From positions 1 to 55,179 of the forward strand of contig DASQKY010000008.1 of assembly GCA_035630295.1 (NCBI GenBank): DNA of 55,179 nucleotides, written 5' to 3'. A program made the position numbers and the translations under genes. The notes under the pieces are model-generated. The model had not been told where the DNA came from. It did not search any database and was given only the letters and a program-made list of their open reading frames with translations. Positions 1 to 7,496 of the stretch are shown here, piece after piece. This stretch comes from Acidimicrobiales bacterium. Its GTDB lineage: Bacteria; Actinomycetota; Acidimicrobiia; Acidimicrobiales; Iamiaceae. Every line of letters begins with the position of its first letter. Position 1 is the first letter of the stretch.

Positions 1-174
1 TATGTTCGCAACAAATGGCCGCCAATCCATCTCATCGTCATGTCGGGCAAAGTCGACCTGGCGTCCATTCGGCTGCCCAGCACCGCCCGCTTCATCGCCA
101 AGCCCTACCAGGAACGCCACCTCTTGCGGATCATCGATGAAATGCTGACCTCCAACACTGGTGGCCAGGCCTGA
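1..174 (+). CDS. Response regulator receiver domain, C-terminal fragment
   Basis: Only the last 57 residues of a receiver domain are present; the 5' end lies outside the window. The fragment reads KWPPIHLIVMSGKVDL and then FIAKPYQERHL. The Ser-Gly-Lys after the fourth strand and the Lys-Pro pair match the conserved signalling positions of CheY-like folds. The FIAKPYQ style with SGK rather than TA is typical of stand-alone receivers paired with HWE/HisKA_2 kinases in Alphaproteobacteria. It stops 5 bases before the kinase gene that follows, so the two look like one operon. Codon use, with TAT, ATT, CTT and TTG triplets, is unlike the rest of the window. I see no output domain after it. Confidence 0.75.
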   Translation, partial: YVRNKWPPIHLIVMSGKVDLASIRLPSTARFIAKPYQERHLLRIIDEMLTSNTGGQA

Positions 175-179
175 ACGCT

Positions 180-1865
180 GTGACTGATCCTGCCCTGGCG
201 ACGCGCGCGCCCGGCGCCAAGAGCTGGGACGCCGCCGCCGTCGTCGTCGCCGCCTGTACCGGGCTGGTCATCGTCATCTTCGCCATCTTTGGCCTCTTGG
301 TCTGGCAGGCCTATGCCAGCGCCGGCCCGCGCGCCGAGCGCGAGGCGCAGGCGAGCGCCGACCTCCTCGCCGAGGAGGCGCAGTGGCTGGTGGGCGGCGC
401 GCTCACTCTGATCACGCATCTGTCGACCGACGCGCTGCGCAACCCGGCGCAGATCACCACCGCCGACAAGCCCGAACTCGACCAGTTGCTCAAGACCCTC
501 CCGGCCGACGTCGAGCTCGCTTATTACGACGCCAACGGCGACGTCCGCTTCGGCACCCCGTTCATGCTGCCGCAGTCCATCGCGGCGGCGCGCTTCTTCA
601 CCAACCTCGCCGGCGCCACCGAGTGGACCATCACCGCCCAGCCGCTGGCCGGGCGCCAGACGCCCGGAATCATCCTTGCCAAGCGCATCGAGCGCCCCGA
701 CGGCGACGGACCGGCCGGCGCCGTGGTGCTGGCCATCGACACCGCTTTCCTCGAGCGGCATTGGACGGCGCAGGATCTGGGCCAGGATTCGACCATCAGC
801 CTCATCGAGCGCAGCGGCGCCGTGGTAGCGCGCTATCCCGCGCTCACCGGCCCGCTCAACGTCGGAACGCAGCCGGGCTTTGTGAGCGCCGCTGCCGCCG
901 ACAGCGGCACCTACTGGTCGGACAGCTCTCCCGCCGATGGCGTGGCGCGCGTCGTCGGCTTCCGCCACATCCCCGCGCTGAACCTCATCGCCCTCGCCTC
1001 GATCTCCCGGGACACAGTGTACGCCGGCATCCTCAACTCGACCTTGATCGTCTTGGCGCTGCTCGGCCCGATCGCCCTGGCGCTGCTGCTCGGCTCGATC
1101 CAGATCGCCCGCGAGATTCGCCGGCGCGAGGCGACGATGGCGAGGCTCTCCGAGGCCGTGGCCCAGAACGAGGTGCTGTTCCGCGAGATCCACCACCGGG
1201 TGAAGAACAACCTGCAGACCATCTCGTCGCTGCTGCGCCTGCAGGGCCGCCGCCTGTCCTCGGCCGAGGCCAAGGGGGCCATCGGCGAGTCGGTGCGGCG
1301 CATCTCCTCGATCGCCCTGGTGCACGACATCCTGGCCCGGGAGGCGGGCGAGGACATCCCGTTCATCGAGGTGTTGCGGCCCCTGGTGCGCATGGTGGAG
1401 GAGAGCCTGACCTCGCCCGACCGGGAGGTGCGCTTCAGCGTGCACGGCGACCCCGGCATCCTCCCCGCCCTGGTGGCCACGCCCATGGCCGTGGTGCTGA
1501 ACGAGCTGTTGCAGAACACCATGGACCACGCCTTCCCCTCGGCGCCGGACCGCTCCGACCACGACGGCCAGGCGGGCGGGGCGGAGGGGGACGGCACCGA
1601 CGACGACGCCGAGCGGCCCGTCGGGCAGGTGCGGATCGAGATGGAGAACGACGGCCAGCAGCTCGTCGCCCGGGTCATCGACGACGGGGTCGGCCTGTCG
1701 GAGGGGTTCTCGGTCGAGACGGCCACGGGGCTGGGCCTCTCCATCGTGCGGGCCCTGGTGACCTCGGACCTGAACGGCACCATCGACATGTTCGAGCCCC
1801 TCGACGGCGGGCCCGGCACCGAGGTCGAGCTCCGCATCCCGCTCGACGCCGAGCACTCGGGCTGA
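180..1865 (+). CDS. HisKA_2-type sensor histidine kinase, chimeric (foreign sensor + PdtaS-like core)
   Basis: A 561-residue membrane sensor kinase starting at GTG 180. The N-terminal half has a membrane helix at about residues 19-45, an extracytoplasmic region to about 280 that resembles a Cache/PAS sensor, and a second helix near 282-308. The kinase core follows: H-box REIHHRVKNNLQTISSLL near residue 334, N-box ELLQNTMDHAF near 440, and G-boxes DDGVGL and GLGLSIVRAL. From about residue 330 onward the sequence reads like actinobacterial PdtaS (phospho-transfer to an RNA-binding ANTAR regulator). The neighbouring whiB is the usual PdtaS neighbour in mycobacteria. PdtaS itself is soluble, with GAF and PAS domains instead of this sensor. 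The sensor half and the upstream receiver look alphaproteobacterial, so the gene is either a real fusion or an assembly chimera joined near nt 1185-1245. Confidence 0.75.
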   Translation: MTDPALATRAPGAKSWDAAAVVVAACTGLVIVIFAIFGLLVWQAYASAGPRAEREAQASADLLAEEAQWLVGGALTLITHLSTDALRNPAQITTADKPELDQLLKTLPADVELAYYDANGDVRFGTPFMLPQSIAAARFFTNLAGATEWTITAQPLAGRQTPGIILAKRIERPDGDGPAGAVVLAIDTAFLERHWTAQDLGQDSTISLIERSGAVVARYPALTGPLNVGTQPGFVSAAAADSGTYWSDSSPADGVARVVGFRHIPALNLIALASISRDTVYAGILNSTLIVLALLGPIALALLLGSIQIAREIRRREATMARLSEAVAQNEVLFREIHHRVKNNLQTISSLLRLQGRRLSSAEAKGAIGESVRRISSIALVHDILAREAGEDIPFIEVLRPLVRMVEESLTSPDREVRFSVHGDPGILPALVATPMAVVLNELLQNTMDHAFPSAPDRSDHDGQAGGAEGDGTDDDAERPVGQVRIEMENDGQQLVARVIDDGVGLSEGFSVETATGLGLSIVRALVTSDLNGTIDMFEPLDGGPGTEVELRIPLDAEHSG

Positions 1866-1883
1866 GGGGCCCGGACGCGACGA

Positions 1884-1909
1884 CGCCCGGGGAGGGGGTG
1901 CCCCGGGCG
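1884..1909. terminator. GC-rich hairpin between convergent genes
   Basis: A perfect 9-bp stem CGCCCGGGG / CCCCGGGCG (1884-1892 with 1901-1909) closes an 8-base loop. It sits 19 bases after the kinase stop and 48 bases beyond the whiB stop on the other strand, so it could end transcription from both sides. There is no T-tract, as is common in high-GC actinobacteria. Confidence 0.55.
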
Positions 1910-1956
1910 ACAGTGCGGGTGTGGCGGTGGCGGTGCCGGGCCGGGGCCCGGCGGGG

Positions 1957-2250
1957 TCAGGCCGTCTGGCGGGCCCGCTGGGCCTGCTTGCGGAGCTGGC
2001 GACGCTCGTCCTCGGAGGTGCCGCCCCAGATGCCGGAGTCCTGGTTGGTGTCGAGGGCGTACTCGAGGCACAGGGTCTGGGCCGAGCAGGCCCGGCACAC
2101 GGCCTTGGCGTTCTCGATCTGCTCGATGGCCGGGCCGGTGGTGCCCACCGGGAAGAAGAGGTCCGGATCGGTGTCCTGGCAGGCGGCGTCGCGGCGCCAT
2201 TCGGCCGAGGCGACGGTCAGGGACAGCAGGTGGCTGGGGCTCAAGGCCAC
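1957..2250 (-). CDS. whiB1: WhiB-family iron-sulfur transcription factor (WhiB1-like)
   Basis: A 97-residue WhiB protein: a small [4Fe-4S] factor that works bound to the housekeeping sigma factor. The four cluster cysteines are in DAACQDTD, AVCRAC and TLCLEYA, followed by the signature turn GIWGGTSEDERR and a basic C-terminal tail QLRKQAQRARQTA that would contact DNA. I chose GTG 2250 because GGAGG lies 9 bases upstream and the length then fits WhiB1; the open frame runs further up to 2472 but the extra residues are not WhiB-like. Convergent with the PdtaS-like kinase, as in Mycobacterium tuberculosis (whiB1 Rv3219, pdtaS Rv3220c), which supports a WhiB1 rather than WhiB2 assignment. A sigma70-like promoter and a CRP-like palindrome lie upstream. 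Confidence 0.9.
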   Translation of the reverse strand: MALSPSHLLSLTVASAEWRRDAACQDTDPDLFFPVGTTGPAIEQIENAKAVCRACSAQTLCLEYALDTNQDSGIWGGTSEDERRQLRKQAQRARQTA

Positions 2251-2283
2251 GAGGGGACCTCCAAGGGTCGGTGAGGGAGGTCT

Positions 2284-2299
2284 CGTGACTCCCTTCACA
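2284..2299. promoter_or_regulatory. CRP/FNR-family binding site candidate upstream of whiB
   Basis: CGTGA-CTCCCT-TCACA matches the TGTGA-N6-TCACA consensus of CRP-family proteins at 9 of 10 half-site positions. Its centre is 41.5 bases upstream of the whiB start codon. In M. tuberculosis whiB1 is a known target of the cAMP receptor protein Rv3676. No CRP gene is in the window. Confidence 0.5.
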
Positions 2300-2350
2300 T
2301 GCGTCGCACCCGCGAAGAAAGACGGTGTGCGCGGCGGCGGGTACCGGGGG

Positions 2351-2379
2351 AGGCTACCCCTCCTTGCTAGCTGCGGCAA
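2351..2379 (-). promoter_or_regulatory. Candidate sigma70-type promoter for whiB
   Basis: On the minus strand TTGCCG (2374-2379) and TAGCCT (2351-2356) are separated by exactly 17 bases, a good match to -35 and -10 boxes. Transcription would start near 2344 and leave a leader of about 95 bases containing the CRP-like site. A nearby run of six T on the plus strand makes this the least GC-rich part of the intergenic region. Confidence 0.4.
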
Positions 2380-2446
2380 GCACTTTTTTGCTCCATGACC
2401 GGCGCATCGGCTAGCGACGTGACATCCGTCGGTCCGGAGGGGGCAC

Positions 2447-3136
2447 GTGGCCACTGAGCGTCCCACCATCATCGCCCACCGTGGGGCCTCAGTCGCTCAC
2501 CGGGAGAACACGGTGGCTGCCTTCGCCGCCGCCGGGCCGTTGGGCGCCGACGCCGTCGAGCTGGACGCCCGCCGCACCGCCGACGGGGTGATCGTGGTCC
2601 ACCACGACGACACGCTGGACGACGGCCGGGTCATCGTCGAGCTGGAGCGGCCCCAGCTGCCTCCCCACGTGCCCACCCTGGCCGAGGCCCTGGACGCCTG
2701 CGGCGGCCTGGTGGTCAACGTCGAGGTCAAGAACTGGCCCGAGGACGCCGACTTCGACCCGGGCGAGGCGGTGACCGAGGCCGTGGTGGCCGAGCTGGCC
2801 CGCCGGGGCCGGCCCGACCGCTACCTGGTGTCGTCGTTCCACCGCCCCTCCATCGACCGGGTCCGGGAGCGGGCCCCCGGGCTGGCCACCGCCTTCCTGC
2901 ACGCCCAGGTCGACGGGGCCACCGCCCTGGCCGAGGCCGTGGCCCACGGCCACCGGGCCCTGCACCCCTGGTACGGCTGGGTCACCGAGGAGCTCATCGC
3001 CGCCGCCCACGCCCAGGGGGTGGTGGTCAACACCTGGACCGTCGACGACCCCGAGCTGATGGCGCGCTTCGCCGGCTGGGGCATCGACGGCATCGTCACC
3101 AACGTGCCCGACATCGCCCTCGCCGCCCTGTCCTGA
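2447..3136 (+). CDS. Glycerophosphodiester phosphodiesterase
   Basis: A 229-residue single-domain GDPD enzyme that hydrolyses glycerophosphodiesters to glycerol 3-phosphate and an alcohol. The catalytic signature is clear: AHRGASVAHRENT at residues 10-22 (general acid/base His and Glu), AVELDARRTADG near 35-47 with metal-binding residues, and VVHHDDTL just after. A later EVKNW supplies another metal ligand. There is no signal peptide, so it acts in the cytoplasm, probably recycling phospholipid head groups. GTG 2447 is preceded by GGAGGGGG. It is transcribed divergently from whiB and converges on the AIM24 gene, with a repeat-rich stretch between. Confidence 0.9.
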   Translation: MATERPTIIAHRGASVAHRENTVAAFAAAGPLGADAVELDARRTADGVIVVHHDDTLDDGRVIVELERPQLPPHVPTLAEALDACGGLVVNVEVKNWPEDADFDPGEAVTEAVVAELARRGRPDRYLVSSFHRPSIDRVRERAPGLATAFLHAQVDGATALAEAVAHGHRALHPWYGWVTEELIAAAHAQGVVVNTWTVDDPELMARFAGWGIDGIVTNVPDIALAALS

Positions 3137-3146
3137 CCCCCCGACC

Positions 3147-3250
3147 CGGGCACGAGCGTGCCCGACATCCCGACACTTTCGTGCTCGGTGCGGCGGGGGT
3201 CGACAACCCGGCATGAAAGTGCCCGACGTCCCGGCGCCTTCGTGCTCGGT
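3147..3250. repeat. Intergenic direct and inverted repeats
   Basis: Between two convergent genes. First a perfect palindromic hairpin CGGGCACG-AG-CGTGCCCG (3147-3164). Then two copies of a 32-base element, 3158-3189 and 3219-3250, sharing the blocks GTGCCCGAC and TTCGTGCTCGGT and differing at five positions. The stretch CACTTTCGTGC (3174-3184) is nearly the reverse complement of GCATGAAAGTG (3211-3221), so the repeats can fold into a longer hairpin. This looks like a small REP-like element that may also act as a two-way terminator. Confidence 0.6.
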
Positions 3251-3262
3251 TGGGCGATGAGG

Positions 3263-4015
3263 TCAGCGGCCGAGGAGGCCCCCCAGGCCGCCGCCAATGC
3301 CGCCGCCGGCCGCCCCGCCGGCCGGGCCGGTGTTCTGGCCGCCCTGGTTCATGGTGGCCAGGTCGAACTCCGAGGGCTGGACGATGACCCAGCCCTGGCC
3401 CTGGAAGCCGATCTGCAGGGCCTCGCCGCTGCCCCGGCCGATCAGGTTGCCCAGCTTGAACGACGAGGCGACCGAGGTCTGGAGGTTGGCCGACCAGGCC
3501 ACCACGGCGTTGGAGTCCACGAAGGTGGGGGAGTCGGTGGAGAGCACCACCGGGCTGCCCTTGGAGGTCACCGCGATCCAGCCGTGTCCCTGGATGATGG
3601 TGTTGAACAGGCCACCGGCCGCCATGCCGCCGCCCCCCACGAAGTGGACATCGGCCTCCAGGGTCGACTGGTAGGCCAGGACGTTGCGCCCGTTGATGGA
3701 GATGGCGTCGCCCTCCAGCAGGATCAGGTGGATGTCCGAGGCCTGGTCGGCGAAGAACACCTCGGCCTGGCCGCTCACCCGCATGGTGGCCACCCCCTCG
3801 CCGGTGAGCTTCTGCTTGAGCATCTTCCCGAGGCCGCCGGCCCCCTGGTAGTCGAACTGGGCCTGCCCCTGGTAGGCCACCATGGCGCCCTGGCGGGCCA
3901 GCATCTCCGGCGGGTTGCCGTCCAGCCCGAGTCGGACCTTCAGCATCTTGGAGTTCTGGAGGGTGAACGCGTCGGTCTGGGTCGACTCGGTGTTGGAAAA
4001 GATGTCGCTCTTCAT
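3263..4015 (-). CDS. AIM24 family protein
   Basis: A 250-residue protein of the AIM24/TerD-like beta-sandwich family, named after a yeast mitochondrial protein; the bacterial members are of unknown biochemical role. Typical features are the N-terminal TLQNSKMLKVRL, the turn MLARQGAMVAYQG, and repeated glycine-bounded strands such as GHGWIAVTSKG and QGQGWVIVQPSEF. The last ~28 residues are a Gly-rich tail (GGAAGGGIGGGLGGLLGR) that is likely flexible. I took ATG 4015; an earlier in-frame start at 4033 adds six residues. It stands alone, convergent with the GDPD gene. No membrane helix or signal peptide is visible. Confidence 0.85.
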   Translation of the reverse strand: MKSDIFSNTESTQTDAFTLQNSKMLKVRLGLDGNPPEMLARQGAMVAYQGQAQFDYQGAGGLGKMLKQKLTGEGVATMRVSGQAEVFFADQASDIHLILLEGDAISINGRNVLAYQSTLEADVHFVGGGGMAAGGLFNTIIQGHGWIAVTSKGSPVVLSTDSPTFVDSNAVVAWSANLQTSVASSFKLGNLIGRGSGEALQIGFQGQGWVIVQPSEFDLATMNQGGQNTGPAGGAAGGGIGGGLGGLLGR

Positions 4016-4101
4016 GGCGCGCACACTACGCACCGTCGCCCACAGCCGGAAGGGGTAGCGACCCGAGATCGTCGGGGGTCGGGTCCCCGATCGCGCTGCT
4101 G

Positions 4102-5049
4102 CTACTCGGGCCGGGGCCGGGGGAGCGGGAGGACGACATCGAGCACGTCGGGCCGGTGGCGGATGGTGAGCGTCTCGGCGTCACCCAGGTGGTCGCCGTC
4201 CATCTGGTAGGGGAACGGGCCGTGGCCCACCACGTCCACCGCGGTCACGCCCCGGCGCTCGTCGACGGCGCCGATCCGGCCCACCCGCCCCCCGCCCTGA
4301 AGGGCCGCCCCGGCCACCCGCAGGATGGTGTCGATGCGCATGGACCGGATGGTGATGACCACCAGCGGCGAGTCCAGGGTGGCGGTGGGGGCGATGTCCA
4401 GGGGCCGGTTCCCCAGGTACGTGTAGGGGTTGGTGTTCAAGATGACGGCGAAGGAGCCGTCCTCCACGGTGCGCTCGGGCTCGGGCCCGTGGGGGAAGCA
4501 CACCCGGAAGCGGGGGTGGCTGCGGTCGAAGTGCCGGAACCAGGTGCTGAAGGCCGAGTACACGAACAGGGGGTGGCCCAGGTAGCGCTTGAGCTGGGGC
4601 CGCCGCTCCACCTGCTCGATCACCGCGGCGTCGAAGCCCAGCCCGGTGTGGAACAGGAAGTAGCGGCCGTTGAGCGAGCCCAGGCCGATGCGGCGGATGG
4701 ACCGGGCGGCCAGGGCGTCGAGCAGCTCGCCGGTGGCCTCGATGGGGTCGTTGGTCAGGCCGATGGTGCGGGCGAAGACGTTGGTCGAGCCGCCCGGCAG
4801 GGCGGCCAGGGCGGTGGCCGTGCCGGCCAGGCCGTTGGCCGCCTCGTTGAGGGTGCCGTCGCCGCCCAGCACCACCACCACCTCCGCCCCTTCGGCGGCC
4901 GCCCCCTTGGCCAGGTGGGTGGCGTGGTCGCGGCGCTGCGTCTCGACCATCTCCACGTCGTGGTCGGCGGAGAGGGCCTTGCGGATGACCACCCGGGCCC
5001 GGGCCGTGACCGAGGAGGAGAAGGGGTTGACGACCAGGACGATGCGCAC
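4102..5049 (-). CDS. Diacylglycerol kinase catalytic-domain (DagK/YegS-like) lipid kinase
   Basis: A 315-residue member of the diacylglycerol/sphingosine kinase family, which phosphorylates a lipid hydroxyl using ATP. It begins IVLVVNPFSSS, has the nucleotide motif VVLGGDGTLNE near residue 60, then ALPGGSTNVFARTIGL, and the glycine-rich FHTGLGFDAAV typical of the family. The C-terminal half forms the beta-sandwich with VDVVGHGPFPYQMDGDHLG, the conserved DGD segment. The start is GTG 5049. In mycobacteria a protein of this kind lies close to whiB1, so the neighbourhood fits. The exact lipid substrate cannot be told from sequence. Confidence 0.85.
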   Translation of the reverse strand: MRIVLVVNPFSSSVTARARVVIRKALSADHDVEMVETQRRDHATHLAKGAAAEGAEVVVVLGGDGTLNEAANGLAGTATALAALPGGSTNVFARTIGLTNDPIEATGELLDALAARSIRRIGLGSLNGRYFLFHTGLGFDAAVIEQVERRPQLKRYLGHPLFVYSAFSTWFRHFDRSHPRFRVCFPHGPEPERTVEDGSFAVILNTNPYTYLGNRPLDIAPTATLDSPLVVITIRSMRIDTILRVAGAALQGGGRVGRIGAVDERRGVTAVDVVGHGPFPYQMDGDHLGDAETLTIRHRPDVLDVVLPLPRPRPE

Positions 5050-5210
5050 AGCGGCCCGACCCTACCGGTGCCCCCCGGCCGAGGGCCCGACGCACCCGAC
5101 CGGCGACCCGACGGCCCGGAAGGAGGCCCGGAGGAGGCGTCCCCCGGCCGCTTCGGAGAGCTCCGAGCCGGATTTGGCCGACCGTCGACCAGCCGACAGA
5201 CTCCCTGCCC

Positions 5211-5990
5211 ATGAACGTGGTCGTCTGTGTCAAGCAGATCCCGGACCCCGCTGATCCCGGTGCTCTCGAGCCGGATCACACCCTGAAGCGGGACGGGAAG
5301 CTCATCCTCGACGAGTCCGACACCTACGGCGTCGAGATGGCGCTGCAGCTCGTCGACAAGGCCGGGGAGGGCGAGGTCACCCTGGTGTCCATGGCCCCCA
5401 ACGGCGAGGTCTCCGGCCTGCGCCAGGCCCTGGCCATGGGGGCGGCCAAGGCCATCCTGGTCAGCGACGACACCCTGGCCGGCGCGGGCGCCCTCGACAC
5501 CGCCAAGGTGCTGGCCGCGGCCATCGGCAGGGCCGGCGGCTACGACCTGGTGCTGGCCGGCGTGGAGTCCTCCGACGGCTACACGGGCGTCGTGCCCGAG
5601 CAGATCGCCGCCCTCCTGGACCTGCCGTCCATCGGGTTCGCCAAGTCGGTCGACGTGGCCGACGGCACCCTCAAGGTCCAGCGCCAGACCGAGGCCGGCT
5701 ACGACGAGTGCGAGTCGCCGCTGCCGGCCCTGGTGTCGGTGACGGCCGGCGTGGTCGAGCCCCGTTACCCCTCCTTCAAGGGGATCATGGCCGCCAAGTC
5801 CAAGCCCCTCGACACCCTCACCGTCGCCGACCTGGGCATCGACCCCGCCACCGTGGGGTGGGACGGGGCCGGCCAGGAGATCGTGGACGTGACCGCCGCC
5901 CCCGAGCGCGAGGCCGGCGAGAAGATCGTCGACGAGGGCGACGCCCACACCAAGATCGTCGAGTTCCTCGACGGCCTGAAGGTCATCTGA
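5211..5990 (+). CDS. etfB: Electron transfer flavoprotein beta subunit
   Basis: A 259-residue ETF beta subunit, partner of the alpha subunit encoded next. Together they take electrons from acyl-CoA dehydrogenases and pass them to the quinone pool. It opens with NVVVCVKQIPDP and has DTYGVEMALQL; the family signature is VQRQTEAGYDECESPLPALV around residues 160-180. KGIMAAKSKPL follows and contributes to cofactor binding. ATG 5211 has no obvious Shine-Dalgarno sequence. The gene ends 18 bases before etfA. An acyl-CoA dehydrogenase and a crotonase lie about 11 kb downstream and could be served by this pair. Confidence 0.95.
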   Translation: MNVVVCVKQIPDPADPGALEPDHTLKRDGKLILDESDTYGVEMALQLVDKAGEGEVTLVSMAPNGEVSGLRQALAMGAAKAILVSDDTLAGAGALDTAKVLAAAIGRAGGYDLVLAGVESSDGYTGVVPEQIAALLDLPSIGFAKSVDVADGTLKVQRQTEAGYDECESPLPALVSVTAGVVEPRYPSFKGIMAAKSKPLDTLTVADLGIDPATVGWDGAGQEIVDVTAAPEREAGEKIVDEGDAHTKIVEFLDGLKVI

Positions 5991-6008
5991 GGGACGGAAG
6001 GAACGCTC

Positions 6009-6974
6009 ATGGCACTCTCCAAGATCTGGGTCCACGTCGAGGTCAACGAGGGCACGGTGGCCCCCATCACCCTCGAGATCCTGACCAGGGCCCGCGCCCT
6101 GGCCGACACCGTCGAGGCCTTCGTCGGCGGCTCCGCCGACGGCCTGGCCGAGGTCCTCGGGGCCCACGGGGCCACCAAGGTCCTGGCCACCGGTGACCTC
6201 GGGGGCGGGCTCCAGGGCGCTCACGTGGCCGGTGCGCTGGCCGCCGCCATCGAGGGCGGCGACGCCCCCGACGCCCTCTTCTTCGGCACCACCTACGACG
6301 GCCGCGACATCGCCGCCCGCCTGTCGGTGAAGCTGGACAAGCCGGTCATCTCCAACAACACCGACGTCGAGGTGGACGGGGACAACCTGGCCGTGTCCAC
6401 CCCGATCTTCGGTGGCACGCAGGTCGTCAAGACCCGCTTCGCCGCCGGCAGCCCCGCCATCGCCCTCTTCCGCCCGAAGTCGTTCGTGGCCGAGGCCTCC
6501 GCCGGCGGCCCCGCCGAGGTGGCCGAGCTGGCCCGGGGCGACGTCGGCGCGGCCGGCGCGGCCAAGGTCCTCGACCGCCACGTGGAGGAGACCTCCGGTC
6601 CCAAGCTGGACGAGGCCGCCGTGGTCGTGGCCGGCGGCCGGGGCCTGGGCGAAGCCGGCAAGTTCGACATGATCGAGACGCTGGCCAAGCTGCTCAAGGG
6701 CGCCCCCGGCGCCTCCCGGGCCATCGTCGACGCCGGCTGGGTGCCGTACGCGTACCAGGTGGGCCAGACCGGCAAGGTCGTGAAGCCGACGGTCTACATC
6801 GCCGCCGGCATCTCGGGCGCCACCCAGCACATGGTGGGCATGAAGGGCTCCAAGAACATCGTGGCCATCAACAAGGACGAAGAGGCCCCGATCTTCGGCG
6901 TCGCCGACCTGGGCATCGTGGGCGACGTCCACAAGGTGCTGCCCAAGCTCATCGAGGCCCTGCAGGCCCGCTGA
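6009..6974 (+). CDS. etfA: Electron transfer flavoprotein alpha subunit
   Basis: A 321-residue ETF alpha subunit that carries the redox FAD. The N-terminal domain (about 1-190) leads to the C-terminal FAD-binding domain with [15 protein letters not shown] near 210, [21 protein letters not shown] near 240, and the signature [19 protein letters not shown] at about 265-284. It ends with [19 protein letters not shown], the usual FAD-contact region. ATG 6009 has GGAAGGAA upstream. Length and order (etfB then etfA) are standard for actinobacteria. A strong hairpin follows 15 bases after the stop, so etfBA is probably a closed two-gene operon. Confidence 0.95.
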   Translation: MALSKIWVHVEVNEGTVAPITLEILTRARALADTVEAFVGGSADGLAEVLGAHGATKVLATGDLGGGLQGAHVAGALAAAIEGGDAPDALFFGTTYDGRDIAARLSVKLDKPVISNNTDVEVDGDNLAVSTPIFGGTQVVKTRFAAGSPAIALFRPKSFVAEASAGGPAEVAELARGDVGAAGAAKVLDRHVEETSGPKLDEAAVVVAGGRGLGEAGKFDMIETLAKLLKGAPGASRAIVDAGWVPYAYQVGQTGKVVKPTVYIAAGISGATQHMVGMKGSKNIVAINKDEEAPIFGVADLGIVGDVHKVLPKLIEALQAR

Positions 6975-6988
6975 GCCCCCCGACCGCG

Positions 6989-7020
6989 GACACGGCCCCG
7001 GGTGCGCCCGGGGCCGTGTC
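6989..7020 (+). terminator. Terminator hairpin after etfBA
   Basis: A perfect 14-bp stem GACACGGCCCCGGG (6989-7002) with CCCGGGGCCGTGTC (7007-7020) and a four-base TGCG loop, starting 15 bases after the etfA stop codon. No T-tract follows. Confidence 0.75.
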
Positions 7021-7061
7021 GCGCTCGCCCCATCCCCCGACCCCGCCCCCCGAGGCCCCGC

Positions 7062-7496
7062 GTGCCCGCCCCATCCCTCTCCCGGCTTCGTTGGCGGCGC
7101 GCCCGCCGCGAGGTCGCGGCCCGGCGGGGCCACCTGGCCGGGGGCGGGGCCGTCGAGCTGCCGTGCCGGGCCCGGCGGACCACGGCCCGGGGCTGGGGCG
7201 AGTGGGTCGGTGGCCGGCTGCGCCTGCCCGGCCCCGAGGGGGGAGGGGCCGACTTCGTGGCCGACGACCCCCACGAGGTGGCCCTGGTGACCCGGCGGGG
7301 CGAGGCCCCCGTCCGCCTGGAGCCGCCCCTGGAGGTGGCGGTGCGGGGCGTGCGCTACCGGGCCGAGGCCTTCCACGGGCCCGAGGCCGAGATCATCACC
7401 GTCACGTCGCCGCGCCGGGTGGTGGAGATCGCCCTGCCCCCCGGCGAGGTGGAGTCGACCGCCCGACGGCTGGCGGCCCTCACGCCGGGAGGCTGA
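7062..7496 (+). CDS. Hypothetical protein
   Basis: A 144-residue reading frame from GTG 7062 that I do not recognise. The N-terminal ~30 residues are Arg-rich ([16 protein letters not shown]). The rest looks like a small beta-rich domain: [32 protein letters not shown], then [20 protein letters not shown]. The protein-like second half favours a real gene; the first part could be non-coding, and a later start is possible. It lies after the etfBA terminator and its end overlaps the end of the facing TetR gene by 17 bases. No membrane helix or cysteine motif is seen. Confidence 0.45.
   Translation: MPAPSLSRLRWRRARREVAARRGHLAGGGAVELPCRARRTTARGWGEWVGGRLRLPGPEGGGADFVADDPHEVALVTRRGEAPVRLEPPLEVAVRGVRYRAEAFHGPEAEIITVTSPRRVVEIALPPGEVESTARRLAALTPGG

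Noticed and set aside
4755-7376. An 873-residue minus-strand open frame across etfBA, and many other long frames opposite real genes
   Set aside because: They lie opposite clear etfB, etfA and other genes, have low-complexity Gly/His/Arg/Pro composition and no motifs; long antisense frames are expected at this GC content.
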